From NCBI GenBank assembly GCA_027459505.1, contig DAIDIE010000043.1:62001-126000 (forward strand): DNA of 64,000 bases. Reading direction: 5' to 3'. Made by a program: the position numbers and the translations under genes. Below are positions 1-8,328 of this stretch, piece after piece. The stretch comes from Acidobacteriota bacterium. Lineage in GTDB: Bacteria; Acidobacteriota; Terriglobia; Terriglobales; SCQP01. Position 1 is the stretch's first letter. Each line of letters starts with the position of its first letter. The notes under the pieces are model-generated. The model saw only the letters and a program-made list of their open reading frames with translations. It did not search any database and had not been told where the DNA came from.

Positions 1-708
1 TGCAGGCAGGGGAGTCACGTCATAGTTGTGGGCGTCCTCCGGGTGTGACCAGTGCCAGCAGGGGGCCGGACGAATGTTTCCCGTCCCGGTTCCCACCAGC
101 CGGCCATTGCCGGGGAGCGGAACATTGTTGGGAACCGGTTCTACGGTGAAATCGCTCTTGTCCTGCGGATGCACCCAACGCCAGCCCAACTGCGGATGAA
201 ATCCGCCCTGGCCGTTCGCGATCAAGTGTGGATGCGCGGCGATGCTCTCGCCAGCCGGTACCGGCTGTACGGAATAATCGTGGGGATCGTTCGGATTTAC
301 CCAACGCCAGCCCAGCGCGGGATGGAAGTTGCCGTCGCCAGTGCCTTCCAGATGGGCATGGCCGGCTACGGGTTCGCCCGCATTGAGGGGAGTCACCTGG
401 TAATCGGAGGCGTTGTTGGGGTTCAGCCACTTCCATCCCATGGCGGGGCGGAACTTGCCGTCGCCGGTACCGACCAGGTGGGGATAGCCGGGCAGCGGTG
501 TTTCCGCTGGAACCGGTTCTACCTGGTAGTTGTGAACGTCGTTGGGGTACATCCAGCGGTAGCCCATGCGCGGATGCAGCTTGCCATCGCTGCCCCGGAC
601 CACATTGGGGTAGGTGGTCTGCGCTACCGCCTGGAAAGAGCGGCTGAAGACGGGGAGGGCGAGTGGCGAAGCCAAAGCGAAAAACAGAACGGCGCGATGC
701 AAGCGCAT
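1..708 (-). CDS. secreted protein of 42-residue Trp-rich repeats (3' end outside window)
   Basis: The frame is open from ATG at 708 to the window edge, so the C-terminus is missing. It starts with a likely signal peptide (MRLHRAVLFFALASPLALP, then a VAQ-like cleavage area near residue 30). The rest is five consecutive units of about 42 residues. Each unit carries a GTGDGxFxPxxGWxW core, then NPND, DYxVxPVPA and a short Pro/Gly turn before PHL. Unit 5 breaks the pattern with PCWHWSHPED. Repeat regularity, signal peptide and absence of stops make this the coding strand. An open frame on the opposite strand (52-729) lacks a signal peptide and clear order. I do not recognise the family. The repeats suggest an extracellular or periplasmic beta-rich structural or binding protein, which is inference. 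AGGA lies 12 nt before the start. Confidence 0.8.
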   Translation of the reverse strand, partial: MRLHRAVLFFALASPLALPVFSRSFQAVAQTTYPNVVRGSDGKLHPRMGYRWMYPNDVHNYQVEPVPAETPLPGYPHLVGTGDGKFRPAMGWKWLNPNNASDYQVTPLNAGEPVAGHAHLEGTGDGNFHPALGWRWVNPNDPHDYSVQPVPAGESIAAHPHLIANGQGGFHPQLGWRWVHPQDKSDFTVEPVPNNVPLPGNGRLVGTGTGNIRPAPCWHWSHPEDAHNYDVTPLPA

Positions 709-802
709 AGGAGCCCACTTTCCTGGTAGCCAGTTTCGACTCACTCTGTAGCACAATCGGCGAAGCTATGCAAGCGGCGGCGGCGGAGAGCGGAGAGAGG
801 AG

Positions 803-908
803 AGTTGACAGTTAACAGTTCACAGTTAACCGTAGGGCGTAGCGGTGGTCTGGGGCCACCCATTCAAGGGGGCCAGGCAGTTGACAGTTCACCGTTCACC
901 GTAGGGCG
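803..908. repeat. two copies of a GTTGACAGTT-type intergenic repeat
   Basis: Copy one (803-839) and copy two (879-908) both begin AGTTGACAGTT and end in CCGTAGGGCG, with short GTTCAC/GTTAAC units between. They lie between the start of the repeat-protein gene and the ankyrin remnant. Related CAGTTGCC/GGTTG fragments occur near 11330 and 45955. They look like debris of a dispersed intergenic repeat; no function can be assigned. Confidence 0.6.
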
Positions 909-922
909 GCTCTCCGCCGGGC

Positions 923-1412
923 TCACAGCTTCGGCAGGATTGTGCTCCGCGGATTGGCTTCGCGGAACATCTTGATGTGCCGCGGCGACATGCGGTTGCG
1001 GAGTTCGTCAATGCGGCGCAGCAGCGACCCCATTTCCGCGTTGCTGGTACGGTTTTCGTAGCCCTTTTCCCAGTATTTCAATGGGGTGTGGCCGTTGCGA
1101 TCCGTCAGCGTCTGATCGGCATGGGCGTCTAACAAAAAATTCGCTATTTTGACGATACTGGGCGGCGATCATGAGGGCCGTGCTGAACCTGCCGTCGAGT
1201 TCTTCCAACGTCGTGTCCACGTCCCAGCCGCGGCTGAGGGCGTCGCGGAAGTAGGCGATATCGCCGGTGCGCGCGGCGCCCTCAACGTCGACCGCGGGAA
1301 ACGGTTTCGGCGGCGGCTCGGGCGGCTTCGGCCTGGAAAGCGGCCTGGGCTCGGGTAAGGTTCCGTCAATCAACGGCGTGGGAGGCGGCGGGAAGGTGCC
1401 GATGGGGTACGC
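923..1412 (-). pseudogene. ankyrin-repeat protein, frameshifted and truncated at its 5' end
   Basis: Two overlapping minus frames together make one ankyrin-like protein. The upstream part (from about 1412, no good start codon) is Pro-rich and then reads AARTGDIAYFRDAL and STALMIAAQY. The downstream part continues IVKIANFLLDAHADQT and DRNGHTPLKYW in another frame and ends at 923. The frame must change by one base near 1145-1155 to join the two halves of the ankyrin unit. Upstream, a stop at 1413-1415 and then IS remnant sequence replace the expected N-terminus. The gene therefore appears to have been cut by the adjacent insertion sequence and to have decayed since. Family assignment is good; function is unknown. 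Confidence 0.65.
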
Positions 1413-1420
1413 CTATACCT

Positions 1421-1531
1421 TTAAAGGGTGACTGGCGCGGTGTGACGGTCACGCCGGAGGGCGCGCCGCTCGGTGAAGGCATACTCCTTTTGCAACTGCT
1501 CGACAGCCGCCTTCTGGGCTACGAGCTCCAT
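1421..1531 (-). pseudogene. IS3-family transposase orfB, N-terminal remnant
   Basis: This frame starts at ATG 1531 inside the end of orfA and reads MELVAQKAAVEQLQKEY then AFTERRA, the characteristic start of orfB in this IS3 subgroup. After 36 residues similarity stops and a stop codon follows at 1421. The catalytic DDE domain is absent. The overlap with orfA in a shifted frame matches the usual programmed frameshift layout of IS3 elements. Confidence 0.55.
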
Positions 1532-1794
1532 CCGTTTTTTCGTATCACCGACTGCAGCGCGTCCTTGTCCGGGCTCAGGTCGGCCACCAGCTTGCGCAGC
1601 CGGCTGTTCTCTTCCCGTAGCTGCCTGACTTCCTGGGCCTGGCTCACGTCCATGCCGCCGTACTTGGCCTTCCACTGATAAAGGGTCGGCACCGAGACCC
1701 CCACCTCACGCGCCACATCGGCGGCTTTTCGTCCCGCCTCCATCTGCTTCCAAGCCGCAATCATCTGTGCTTCCGTATGCCTGCTCTTCGACAT
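1519..1794 (-). CDS. IS3-family transposase orfA (HTH protein), intact
   Basis: This 91-residue protein begins at ATG 1794 with MSKSRHTEAQMIAAWKQ. It contains a transposase_8-type helix-turn-helix (ADVAREVGVSVPTLYQWKAK), then the KYGGMDVSQAQE linker and a leucine-rich coiled coil (LREENSRLRKLVADLS) ending IRKNG. This is the classical IS407/IS51-type OrfA, which binds IS ends and is joined to OrfB by frameshifting. It is complete, but its orfB partner is deleted, so it probably has no transposition role now. Confidence 0.75.
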   Translation of the reverse strand: MSKSRHTEAQMIAAWKQMEAGRKAADVAREVGVSVPTLYQWKAKYGGMDVSQAQEVRQLREENSRLRKLVADLSPDKDALQSVIRKNGWSS

Positions 1795-1855
1795 CGCAAT
1801 CCTCCAAAGTCGTCTGAAATCATACTCGGCTATGTGCGGATTGCGGGGAGCAAGG

Positions 1856-2287
1856 TCACGCCCAGCCCACCACCCGGCGGGAGAACGCATCGAGGATCAC
1901 CGCCAAGTAGACGAACTCCGTCCGCAGGCGGATGTAGGTGATATCGGCGACCCAAAGCTGATCGATGCCGGTCACCACCAGCTCCGGCGGCAGGTTGGGA
2001 TACACCGGCAGGCCGTGCCGCGAGTCCGTGGTTGAGGCCACGAAGCGCCGCCTGCGCAAGCACAGCAGGTTGTCCTCCCGCATGAGGCGTTGAACGCGCT
2101 TGCGATTCACCTCCCAGCCCCGCGCGACCAGCTCGCAGGTGACACGCCGCGTTCCGTAGCTGGGCCATTCCAGCGCCACGCGCTGGATGGCGTCGCGCAG
2201 ATCCAGATCCGGGTCAGGCGCGGCGTCCCCCTGCCGCGCCTCAAAGCGGTAAAAGCCCGTCCGGCTCACCTTGCCAAGCTGCGCCAT
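1856..2287 (-). pseudogene. IS3-family transposase orfB, C-terminally truncated
   Basis: The protein shows the HTH_21 region (YRFEARQGDAAPDPDLDLRD, PSYGTRRVT) and the start of the rve integrase core (DQLWVADITYIRL, YLAVILDAFSRRVVGWA). Only the first catalytic Asp (ADITY) remains; the second Asp and the Glu of the DDE triad are lost at the insertion point. The frame actually extends upstream of the ATG at 2287 (DWKSATYEEIQARIEQRSG), overlapping orfA in the -1 frame. This is the expected arrangement for an OrfAB fusion made by ribosomal frameshifting. Confidence 0.7.
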
Positions 2288-2298
2288 CCGCCGCAGCG

Positions 2299-2655
2299 TC
2301 AGCCCCGACCGCTGCTCGATCCGGGCTTGGATTTCCTCGTAGGTCGCGGATTTCCAATCGCGGCCTGCAGCATCCGCTGTTCTTCGCCGCGCTGCAAGCA
2401 GCCCTTCAAAAAATCGATCTCCAGCGCCTGCTGGCCGACCTTGCGCTCCAATTGCGCCACCCGAGCTTCTTCCTCGCGCGGTCTGCCGGGACCGCTGAAG
2501 GCCCGGGCACCGTGCGCTTCGGCCTCCCGCCGCCAGCGGTAAAGATCACTCGGATGAACTTCCAGATCGCGGCTCACCGCCGCCATCGTCTCCCCAGCCT
2601 GCAGCCGCCCTACCGCGGCCAACTTGTACTCCCGGCTGAACCGCCGGCGAATCAC
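2299..2655 (-). CDS. IS3-family transposase orfA
   Basis: This 118-residue protein starts at GTG 2655 (MIRRRFSREYKLAAVGRLQ). It has the transposase_8 helix-turn-helix (TMAAVSRDLEVHPSDLYRWRRE), a Gly/Pro linker and a C-terminal coiled coil (VAQLERKVGQQALEIDFLK). The last 25 residues after GEEQRMLQAA are in the region where orfB overlaps in the -1 frame, so the native product is probably a frameshifted OrfAB. The partner orfB is broken, so the element is dead. Confidence 0.7.
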   Translation of the reverse strand: MIRRRFSREYKLAAVGRLQAGETMAAVSRDLEVHPSDLYRWRREAEAHGARAFSGPGRPREEEARVAQLERKVGQQALEIDFLKGCLQRGEEQRMLQAAIGNPRPTRKSKPGSSSGRG

Positions 2656-2856
2656 TAGATCGACCCTGCGCGCGGATAAGCTCCTATCGAACAGGGCCTG
2701 AATGAGCGACTGGAGCGCATCTTCCGGGGCGGCGCCAGCAAAGCGCAGGCAACGCGCCCGATTACGGTCGTAACGTGCAGGGTTGGGTGTGTGCAGGCGG
2801 ACGGGGGTTGCGCCGTGCCGCCGAACGGCGGGGGCGTGGTGCTAGTCTGTGGAACG

Positions 2857-3726
2857 ATGTATCGCTTTTTTGTGGTCTTCGACTTTCCGGAGAGCCCGGT
2901 CGACGAGTGGGAGTCGATCGCCAGCAGTCCGCGGCCGCTCGCGCTATTCCGCGCCTTATTGCGGGAGATCGGCAACATTGCGAGTAGCGAGCCGCAGTCG
3001 ACGGTGGAGGAAGACACACCGGAACGGCGCATTGAAGCCACCTGGTACGGGGATGAGGAAGTCGGACTGAAGGTGACCGAGAGGGGCCTCCCTAAGGCGA
3101 TCCCTTTCCCGAAGGTGAGCACCACCATGGAGACGCAGGGGCTTCCGGGGACGATCGTGAAGTGGAACTCCGAACGGAGGTATCTAGAGGGACGCGGCTG
3201 CGTGGAGCGCGATGACGATATCACGTGCGAGTTCGAAACCAGAGCCGACTACGAGAGATTCCTGGAGATCTGGCGAAAAACGATGGGCGGCGAGCCGGTC
3301 CTGCTGCCGGGCGATGCCGAATCGCGGGCGCTGGTGGGAGATGCAGGGTTGGAGGGAACGCACCGCAGCGCGCACGGCGAGCCACGCCGCCGCCAGCGGC
3401 TTGGGCTGCCGCGCCTGGGTGCCGGAAAAAGGATGTTGGTGGTGGGCGGCGGGCTCTGCCTCCTGCGCGGCCTGGTCGCGGCGGCCGCCCGCAATAGCTG
3501 GTCGCTGAGGGAAGCGGGCGCGATCGCCGTGGCAACGCTGATCGCCTGGGTGGGACTGATTGGCCTGGATTACGCGCTTAGTCACGCCGGCCGCTGGCGC
3601 TGGGCTGTAGCCATTGCCGCCACCATGTTTATCGTCTTTCTCGTAGTGAGTTCCGCACCGGCGGCTTTTGGCATTGGCTTCGTCCTGCTTCGACTGGCTT
3701 GGCCGGCGGGGAAGGGAACGCGCTGA
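2857..3726 (+). CDS. hypothetical membrane protein
   Basis: I start this 289-residue protein at ATG 2857 (MYRFFVVFDFPESPVDEWES). An upstream GTG would add residues that look non-coding. Residues 1-165 form a soluble, acidic domain with no recognised motif. A basic stretch (PRRRQRL, near residue 185) precedes at least two hydrophobic segments (GAIAVATLIAWVGLIGLDYA and AVAIAATMFIVFLVV) and a third Ala-rich one at the C-terminus. The topology is thus a cytosolic N-domain on a C-terminal membrane anchor. It stands alone between the IS debris and bluB on the same strand, 274 bp upstream of bluB. Family unknown. Confidence 0.6.
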   Translation: MYRFFVVFDFPESPVDEWESIASSPRPLALFRALLREIGNIASSEPQSTVEEDTPERRIEATWYGDEEVGLKVTERGLPKAIPFPKVSTTMETQGLPGTIVKWNSERRYLEGRGCVERDDDITCEFETRADYERFLEIWRKTMGGEPVLLPGDAESRALVGDAGLEGTHRSAHGEPRRRQRLGLPRLGAGKRMLVVGGGLCLLRGLVAAAARNSWSLREAGAIAVATLIAWVGLIGLDYALSHAGRWRWAVAIAATMFIVFLVVSSAPAAFGIGFVLLRLAWPAGKGTR

Positions 3727-4000
3727 CGACAACATCCCGGGTGACAGCAGGCGCGGCTCGCAGGAGCATACAGAAGGGATTCCCCGTGCAATTGCGCCCA
3801 AGAACTGGCAAAGCGGTGCATTTACGCTTTGTACTCGCGCCGTGAGACGTAAACTACCAGGAGCCCATTCCGAGAAGAATTCCGAAGGGCAACAAGCAGA
3901 GCCGCCCGGCCGATCGCCGTGAATGGGCGGAACGCAATTCGAACGGGAATTGCGCGCATAGCGAGCGGCCCGCGCATCCCAACACCATGAAAGGGGACCA

Positions 4001-4705
4001 ATGATGGCTCCCGCGATTCAGGCCGACCCGGCCTTCTCCGCCGCCGAACAAGCGGCGGTCTACCGTTGCATTTTCAGCCGCCGCGACGTGCGCGGCGAAT
4101 TTCTTTCCACACCGATTCCAGACGAGGTTCTGGCCAAAATCCTGAGCGCGGCGCACAGCGCTCCCTCGGTTGGCTTCATGCAGCCCTGGGACTTCATTGT
4201 TGTGCGCGATCCCGCAGTCAAGCGCCGCGTCCACGATGGTTTTCAGAAGGCTCACGCCGAGGCCGCGCAGATGTTTCCCGAAGAAAAGCGCGAGACCTAC
4301 GCCGGGCTGAAGCTGGAAGGCATTCTGGAGTCGCCGGTCAACATCTGTATTACTTGCGACCGGGGGCGCACGGGGCCCACCGTCATCGGCCGAACGCATT
4401 TGCCGGAGATGGACCTCTTCAGCTCGGTTTGTGCGGTGCAGAACTTATGGCTGGCGGCGCGGGCGGAGAACATCGGTGTCGGCTGGGTCAGCATTATTCA
4501 CCGCGAGCACCTGCGCGAGGCGCTGGGCGTACCCAAGGAGATCAGCCTCATCGCCTATCTCTGCCTCGGCTACGTACGATACTTCCACGCCAAGCCGGAG
4601 CTCGAGAGCGCGGGATGGCTGCCGCGCCTGCCGCTCAAAGACCTGATCTGGTTCGACCAGTGGCAACAGCGTTGCGACGATGAACCCTTGTTGGCGCAGC
4701 TCTGA
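4001..4705 (+). CDS. bluB: 5,6-dimethylbenzimidazole synthase (BluB)
   Basis: BluB converts FMNH2 and O2 into 5,6-dimethylbenzimidazole, the lower ligand of cobalamin. The 234-residue protein is full length for the family. It has the nitroreductase fold signature of BluB: YRCIFSRRDVRGEF at the N-terminus, AAHSAPSVGFMQPWDFIVV around residue 55, and the C-terminal SLIAYLCLGYV and WLPRLPLKDLIWF blocks. The start at 4001 has AAGGGG a few bases upstream. No other B12 gene lies in the window, so the host probably uses BluB in remodelling or a dispersed pathway. I looked for a cobalamin riboswitch in the 274 bp upstream and saw no B12 box. Confidence 0.92.
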   Translation: MMAPAIQADPAFSAAEQAAVYRCIFSRRDVRGEFLSTPIPDEVLAKILSAAHSAPSVGFMQPWDFIVVRDPAVKRRVHDGFQKAHAEAAQMFPEEKRETYAGLKLEGILESPVNICITCDRGRTGPTVIGRTHLPEMDLFSSVCAVQNLWLAARAENIGVGWVSIIHREHLREALGVPKEISLIAYLCLGYVRYFHAKPELESAGWLPRLPLKDLIWFDQWQQRCDDEPLLAQL

Positions 4706-4897
4706 AACCTGGCGCTGATCCGGCGGCAGACTTCGCGTTGCGCCAAGCTCCGCCGCGGCGGCTTCACTCCAGGACTGCCGGCGCGACGGCGATTTGGATG
4801 TCGAGTTGGCCGAGCGAACCGGCGTTCCGTCCGAAGCGATTTTGTTGCCACAAATGTGCGGACGGTTTTCTGGCTTAGCTTCCCGCGAGGTCAGGGC

Positions 4898-4926
4898 GCC
4901 CACTCAACGAAAGGCGTTGAGTGGGC
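4898..4926. terminator. bidirectional hairpin between convergent genes
   Basis: A perfect 12-bp stem (GCCCACTCAACG / CGTTGAGTGGGC) with a five-base loop AAAGG lies between the converging ends of bluB and the RND permease gene. There is no strong T tract on either side. Position and symmetry suggest a shared terminator. Confidence 0.5.
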
Positions 4927-4992
4927 ACTGGAAACATGTTGTGTCTTTCGCGACACCAGCGAGATTCGCTGGATGTCCAACGGCTCGAACGG

Positions 4993-7900
4993 TCAGGGAA
5001 GAGCGGAGCTGGAGTGGGAATAGGTTGGTGAGGGAGTTAGCAGTTGGGGGAGCGCGGCACGGCGCTCGGAGAGGTAATAGAGCACGGGGACGGCGATGCG
5101 GGAAATCAGCGTCGAGGCGATCTCTCCGGCCATCAGGGAAATGGCCAGACCCTGGAAGATTGGGTCACGCAAGATGACTGAGACGCCGACAATTACCGCG
5201 CCCGCGGTCAGCAGCATGGGGCGGAAACGTACTGCCCCGGCCTCGCTGACCGCATCAATCAATTCCGCGCCCTGACGGCGGCGGAGCTCAATGAAGTCCA
5301 CCAGGATAATCGAGTTGCGCACGATGATGCCGGCGCCGGCGATGAAACCGATCATCGATGTGGCGGTGAAGTAAGCGCCCAGGAGCGCGTGTGCGGGCAG
5401 GATGCCGGTGAGGGTGAGAGGAATCGGCGCGAGGATTACCAGTGGCGTCTTGTAACTGCGGAACCAATACACCACCAGCACGTAAATCAGCACCAGGACC
5501 GCCGCAAAGGCAATGCCGAGATCGCGGAAAACGTGCACCGTAGTGTGCCATTCCCCATCCCACTGCAACACCGGTTTGGTGGAGGGCGGGGCGCTGAGCA
5601 AGTGAACCTGCAGGGGGCGGCCGCTGGGGCTGCGGAGTTGGCTCAGGCGAGGGTCCATGGCGAGCATGGCATAGGCGGGGCTCTCAGCGCCACCGGCGAC
5701 ATCGCCCATCACGTACTGCACGGGGCGCTGGTCCTTGCGAAATACCGGCAAGGGATGCGGATCGGTTTCCGCCTGTAAGAGGGAGGGAAGCGGGACCATC
5801 CCCGGGCCTGAAGGTGAGCTATCGAAGGCTGAGCTTCCGGAGACGCCCTCGCCGGAAGGGCGCTGCACGCCGCTGGGCAGCAACAGCGCGTTCATGCCGC
5901 TCGCGGTGGCGCGCAGGCTGGCGGGGAGTTGGAGGCGGATAGGAATCGGTTCCGGGGCCTGCGGGCGCGCCAGCACGCCTACCTCAAGCCCGCCCTGGGC
6001 AATGGCGAGGTTGCGCAGCACGGAGGCGGGCGATATCTGGTCCAATTGCGCTTTGGGCAACAGCACCCGGTAAGTCGTGCGGGAGATGCCAGGTTCACCG
6101 GTCCAACTGACGTCGACCACGCCCGGGGTGCTTTTGAAGACGGCGCGCGTCTGACTGGCCAGAGACAGTGCGGATTGCGGGTTGGAGGCGTAGATTTCCG
6201 CGACCAGGGTCTGCAGCACGGGCGGGCCGGGGGGAACCTCGGCGAGCGTCATGCGTCCGCCGGCGGCCGCGGCAATTTTGGTGAGGGGCGGGCGAAAAGC
6301 CAGTGCGAGCGCATGGCTTTGGCGATGGCGATCGCTGGCGTCGACCAGATTCACCTGGATATCAGCCTGGTTTGGCTGGTCGCGCAGGAAATAATGGCGC
6401 ACCAGACCGTTGAAGCTGAAGGGGGCGGCCACCCCAATGTAGGCCTCAATGTCGGTTACCTGGGGCTGGCGGCGCAGGTAGTCGCTCATGCGCTGGGCCA
6501 CCGCGGCGGTGGTCTCGCGAGGCGTTCCGGCAGGCATGTGCAGCACGACCTCCATCTCGTTTTTGTTGTCAAAGGGCAACATTTTCACGATCACGAGACG
6601 GAGAGGAATCAGGGCAAGGGCGAGCAGCAGGAGAACCACAACACCGCCGAGGAACAGGGTGCGGGCACGGGCGTCGTGCAAGAGCCGGCGCATGACACGG
6701 CGGTAGAGGTGCGTGCCGGGCGCCTGTTCGTGTTGCGGGCGTCCTTGGGCGGGCAGCAGGCGTAGCGCCGCCCACGGGGAGAGGACAAAGGCGATGAGCA
6801 GCGACAACAGCATGGCGGCGGAGGCGCCTACGGGAATGGGGCGCATGTAGGGACCCATCAGGCCGCCAACGAAGGCCATGGGCAACAGGGCGGCGATGAC
6901 GGCAAGGGTGGCGAGGATGGTGGGGTTACCCACCTCCTGAACCGCTTCCACCGCGACCAGCGCGGCGGGCCGCCCATCGTTTTCCGGCAGGCGGAGGTGC
7001 CGCACGATGTTTTCCACGACGACGATCGCATCGTCGACCAAAATGCCGATCGAGAAAATCAGGGCAAACAGGGTGATGCGATTGAGGGTGTAGCCATAGA
7101 GGTAGAACAACAGCAGGGTGAGCAGCAGGGTTACCGGGATGGCGATCGCGACCACGCCGGACTCGCGCCAGCCGAGCATGAAGCCGACCAGAATAACGAC
7201 TGACAAGGTGGCCAGGGCCATGTGGAAGAGCAGCTCATTGGAGCGTTCCGACGCGCTGGCGCCATAGTTACGGGTGATGATGACATGCACGCCGGCGGGA
7301 ATGAGATCACCCTGCAGGGCGTGAACACGGTCCAGGACCTGATGCACCACAGTGACCGCGTTGCTGCCTTGCAGCTTGGCGATGGAGAGGGTAACCGCCG
7401 GGGTGAATAACGCGCTGGCGGCGGATTTGGCGGCGGCATGACCTGCCGGGAAGCCCGCGCCCTGGGTGTAGCGCACCATGTTGAAGCGTGCCGCCGGCTG
7501 CTCGCGCACCTGGGCCACCTCGCGTAGCAGGATGGGGCGGTTGCCGGTCATGCCGACTACGATATCTCCCAACTGGTTGGCGGAGGCGATCAACTGCCCG
7601 GCCTGCAGCGCGGTCTGGCCTCCGGGAGCGGCAAGGCGCCCGCCCGGTTGACTTTGATTAACGGCCTGGATGGCTTGCGCCAGACGCGAGGCGTCCAGGT
7701 GAAAGGCGGCGAGGCGGGCGGGATCGAGGGTCACCAGGAGCTGATCCGGGGCGCCGCCGATCACGTGGGTGCGGGAGACATCGGGGATGGACTTGATCTG
7801 CTCGCGGACGGCGAGCGCAATAGCGCGTAGTTGCGCGTCGCTGAATCCCTGGCCTTCAAAGGTCAGGCTTAATACGGGGACATCGTAGATGGAGCGCAAA

Positions 7901-8328
7901 CGGACCAGCGGATGTCCGGCGGCCGCGGGCAGGACTTCCGGATGGGCATAGAGCTGGGTGTAGACCTCGGTCAGACTGCGCTGCACATCCTGGCCAACAC
8001 GGAAGCGAACAGTGACCAGCGCCTCGCCCGGGGTGGACGTGGAATAGAGGTGGTCCACGCCGGGGATATTATGCATGAGCCGCTCCAGCGGCTCGGCGAC
8101 CTGGGAGGCCACCTGGCGGCTGCTTGCGCCAGGCAAGGCGACCATGATGTCGACAAAGGGGACGCGGATCTGGGGCTCCTCTTCGCGGGGCATGCGCAGC
8201 ACGGCGAAGCCGCCCAGAAGCAGCGCCGCCACGACCAGCAGCGGAGTGAGTTTGGAGTTGATGAAGTAGGCGGCGAGGCGGCCCGCGCCGGTGAAGATGC
8301 GGGGATCGCCCTTGCGAGTGTCACTCAT
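4993..8328 (-). CDS. RND efflux transporter permease (AcrB/CzcA-like)
   Basis: This is an inner-membrane proton antiporter of the RND family, 1111 residues, slightly longer than AcrB. Visible features are the N-terminal TM1 (LTPLLVVAALLLGGFAVL), porter domain motifs (VALPGASSRQVASQVAEPLE), TM4 with the proton-relay pair Asp432-Asp433 (GILVDDAIVVVENI), the family motif after TM6, a second porter domain, and TM10 (AGAGIIVRNSIILVDF). In TM10 an Arg stands where AcrB has its relay Lys. The large second periplasmic loop contains a Ser/Pro-rich insert near residue 835-850. It is the last gene of an operon and overlaps the adaptor gene by 8 bp. Substrate cannot be read from sequence; HAE-type or hydrophobic drug efflux is as likely as metal. 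Confidence 0.92.
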   Translation of the reverse strand: MSDTRKGDPRIFTGAGRLAAYFINSKLTPLLVVAALLLGGFAVLRMPREEEPQIRVPFVDIMVALPGASSRQVASQVAEPLERLMHNIPGVDHLYSTSTPGEALVTVRFRVGQDVQRSLTEVYTQLYAHPEVLPAAAGHPLVRLRSIYDVPVLSLTFEGQGFSDAQLRAIALAVREQIKSIPDVSRTHVIGGAPDQLLVTLDPARLAAFHLDASRLAQAIQAVNQSQPGGRLAAPGGQTALQAGQLIASANQLGDIVVGMTGNRPILLREVAQVREQPAARFNMVRYTQGAGFPAGHAAAKSAASALFTPAVTLSIAKLQGSNAVTVVHQVLDRVHALQGDLIPAGVHVIITRNYGASASERSNELLFHMALATLSVVILVGFMLGWRESGVVAIAIPVTLLLTLLLFYLYGYTLNRITLFALIFSIGILVDDAIVVVENIVRHLRLPENDGRPAALVAVEAVQEVGNPTILATLAVIAALLPMAFVGGLMGPYMRPIPVGASAAMLLSLLIAFVLSPWAALRLLPAQGRPQHEQAPGTHLYRRVMRRLLHDARARTLFLGGVVVLLLLALALIPLRLVIVKMLPFDNKNEMEVVLHMPAGTPRETTAAVAQRMSDYLRRQPQVTDIEAYIGVAAPFSFNGLVRHYFLRDQPNQADIQVNLVDASDRHRQSHALALAFRPPLTKIAAAAGGRMTLAEVPPGPPVLQTLVAEIYASNPQSALSLASQTRAVFKSTPGVVDVSWTGEPGISRTTYRVLLPKAQLDQISPASVLRNLAIAQGGLEVGVLARPQAPEPIPIRLQLPASLRATASGMNALLLPSGVQRPSGEGVSGSSAFDSSPSGPGMVPLPSLLQAETDPHPLPVFRKDQRPVQYVMGDVAGGAESPAYAMLAMDPRLSQLRSPSGRPLQVHLLSAPPSTKPVLQWDGEWHTTVHVFRDLGIAFAAVLVLIYVLVVYWFRSYKTPLVILAPIPLTLTGILPAHALLGAYFTATSMIGFIAGAGIIVRNSIILVDFIELRRRQGAELIDAVSEAGAVRFRPMLLTAGAVIVGVSVILRDPIFQGLAISLMAGEIASTLISRIAVPVLYYLSERRAALPQLLTPSPTYSHSSSALP

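Larger units (their letters stand above)
1421..1858 (-). mobile_element. IS407-group-like IS3 remnant inserted into another IS
   Basis: One end is visible at 1858: reading the minus strand it starts TGACCTTGCTCCCC, like IS3-family termini, directly after the interrupted orfB of the neighbouring element. It carries a complete orfA and only the first 36 codons of orfB. The rest of orfB and the other end are missing, so the element cannot move by itself. The left boundary (about 1421-1460) is approximate. Confidence 0.6.
1856..2690 (-). mobile_element. IS3-family element, interrupted in orfB
   Basis: The element reads right to left: orfA from GTG 2655, then orfB in the -1 frame, cut off at codon VVGWA by the IS407-like insertion at 1858. 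The right end lies somewhere near 2690 upstream of orfA; no terminal repeat could be paired because the other end is lost. Nesting shows this element arrived first and the other second. Confidence 0.6.

Noticed and set aside
52-729. Plus-strand frame opposite the edge repeat protein
   Set aside because: The minus-strand frame has a signal peptide and cleaner repeats. The plus-strand version is the mirror image of the repeat DNA.
3727-4000. Possible cobalamin riboswitch upstream of bluB
   Set aside because: I searched by eye for a B12 box and the conserved core. Only short purine-rich fragments such as AGAAGGGATTCC occur, without the rest.
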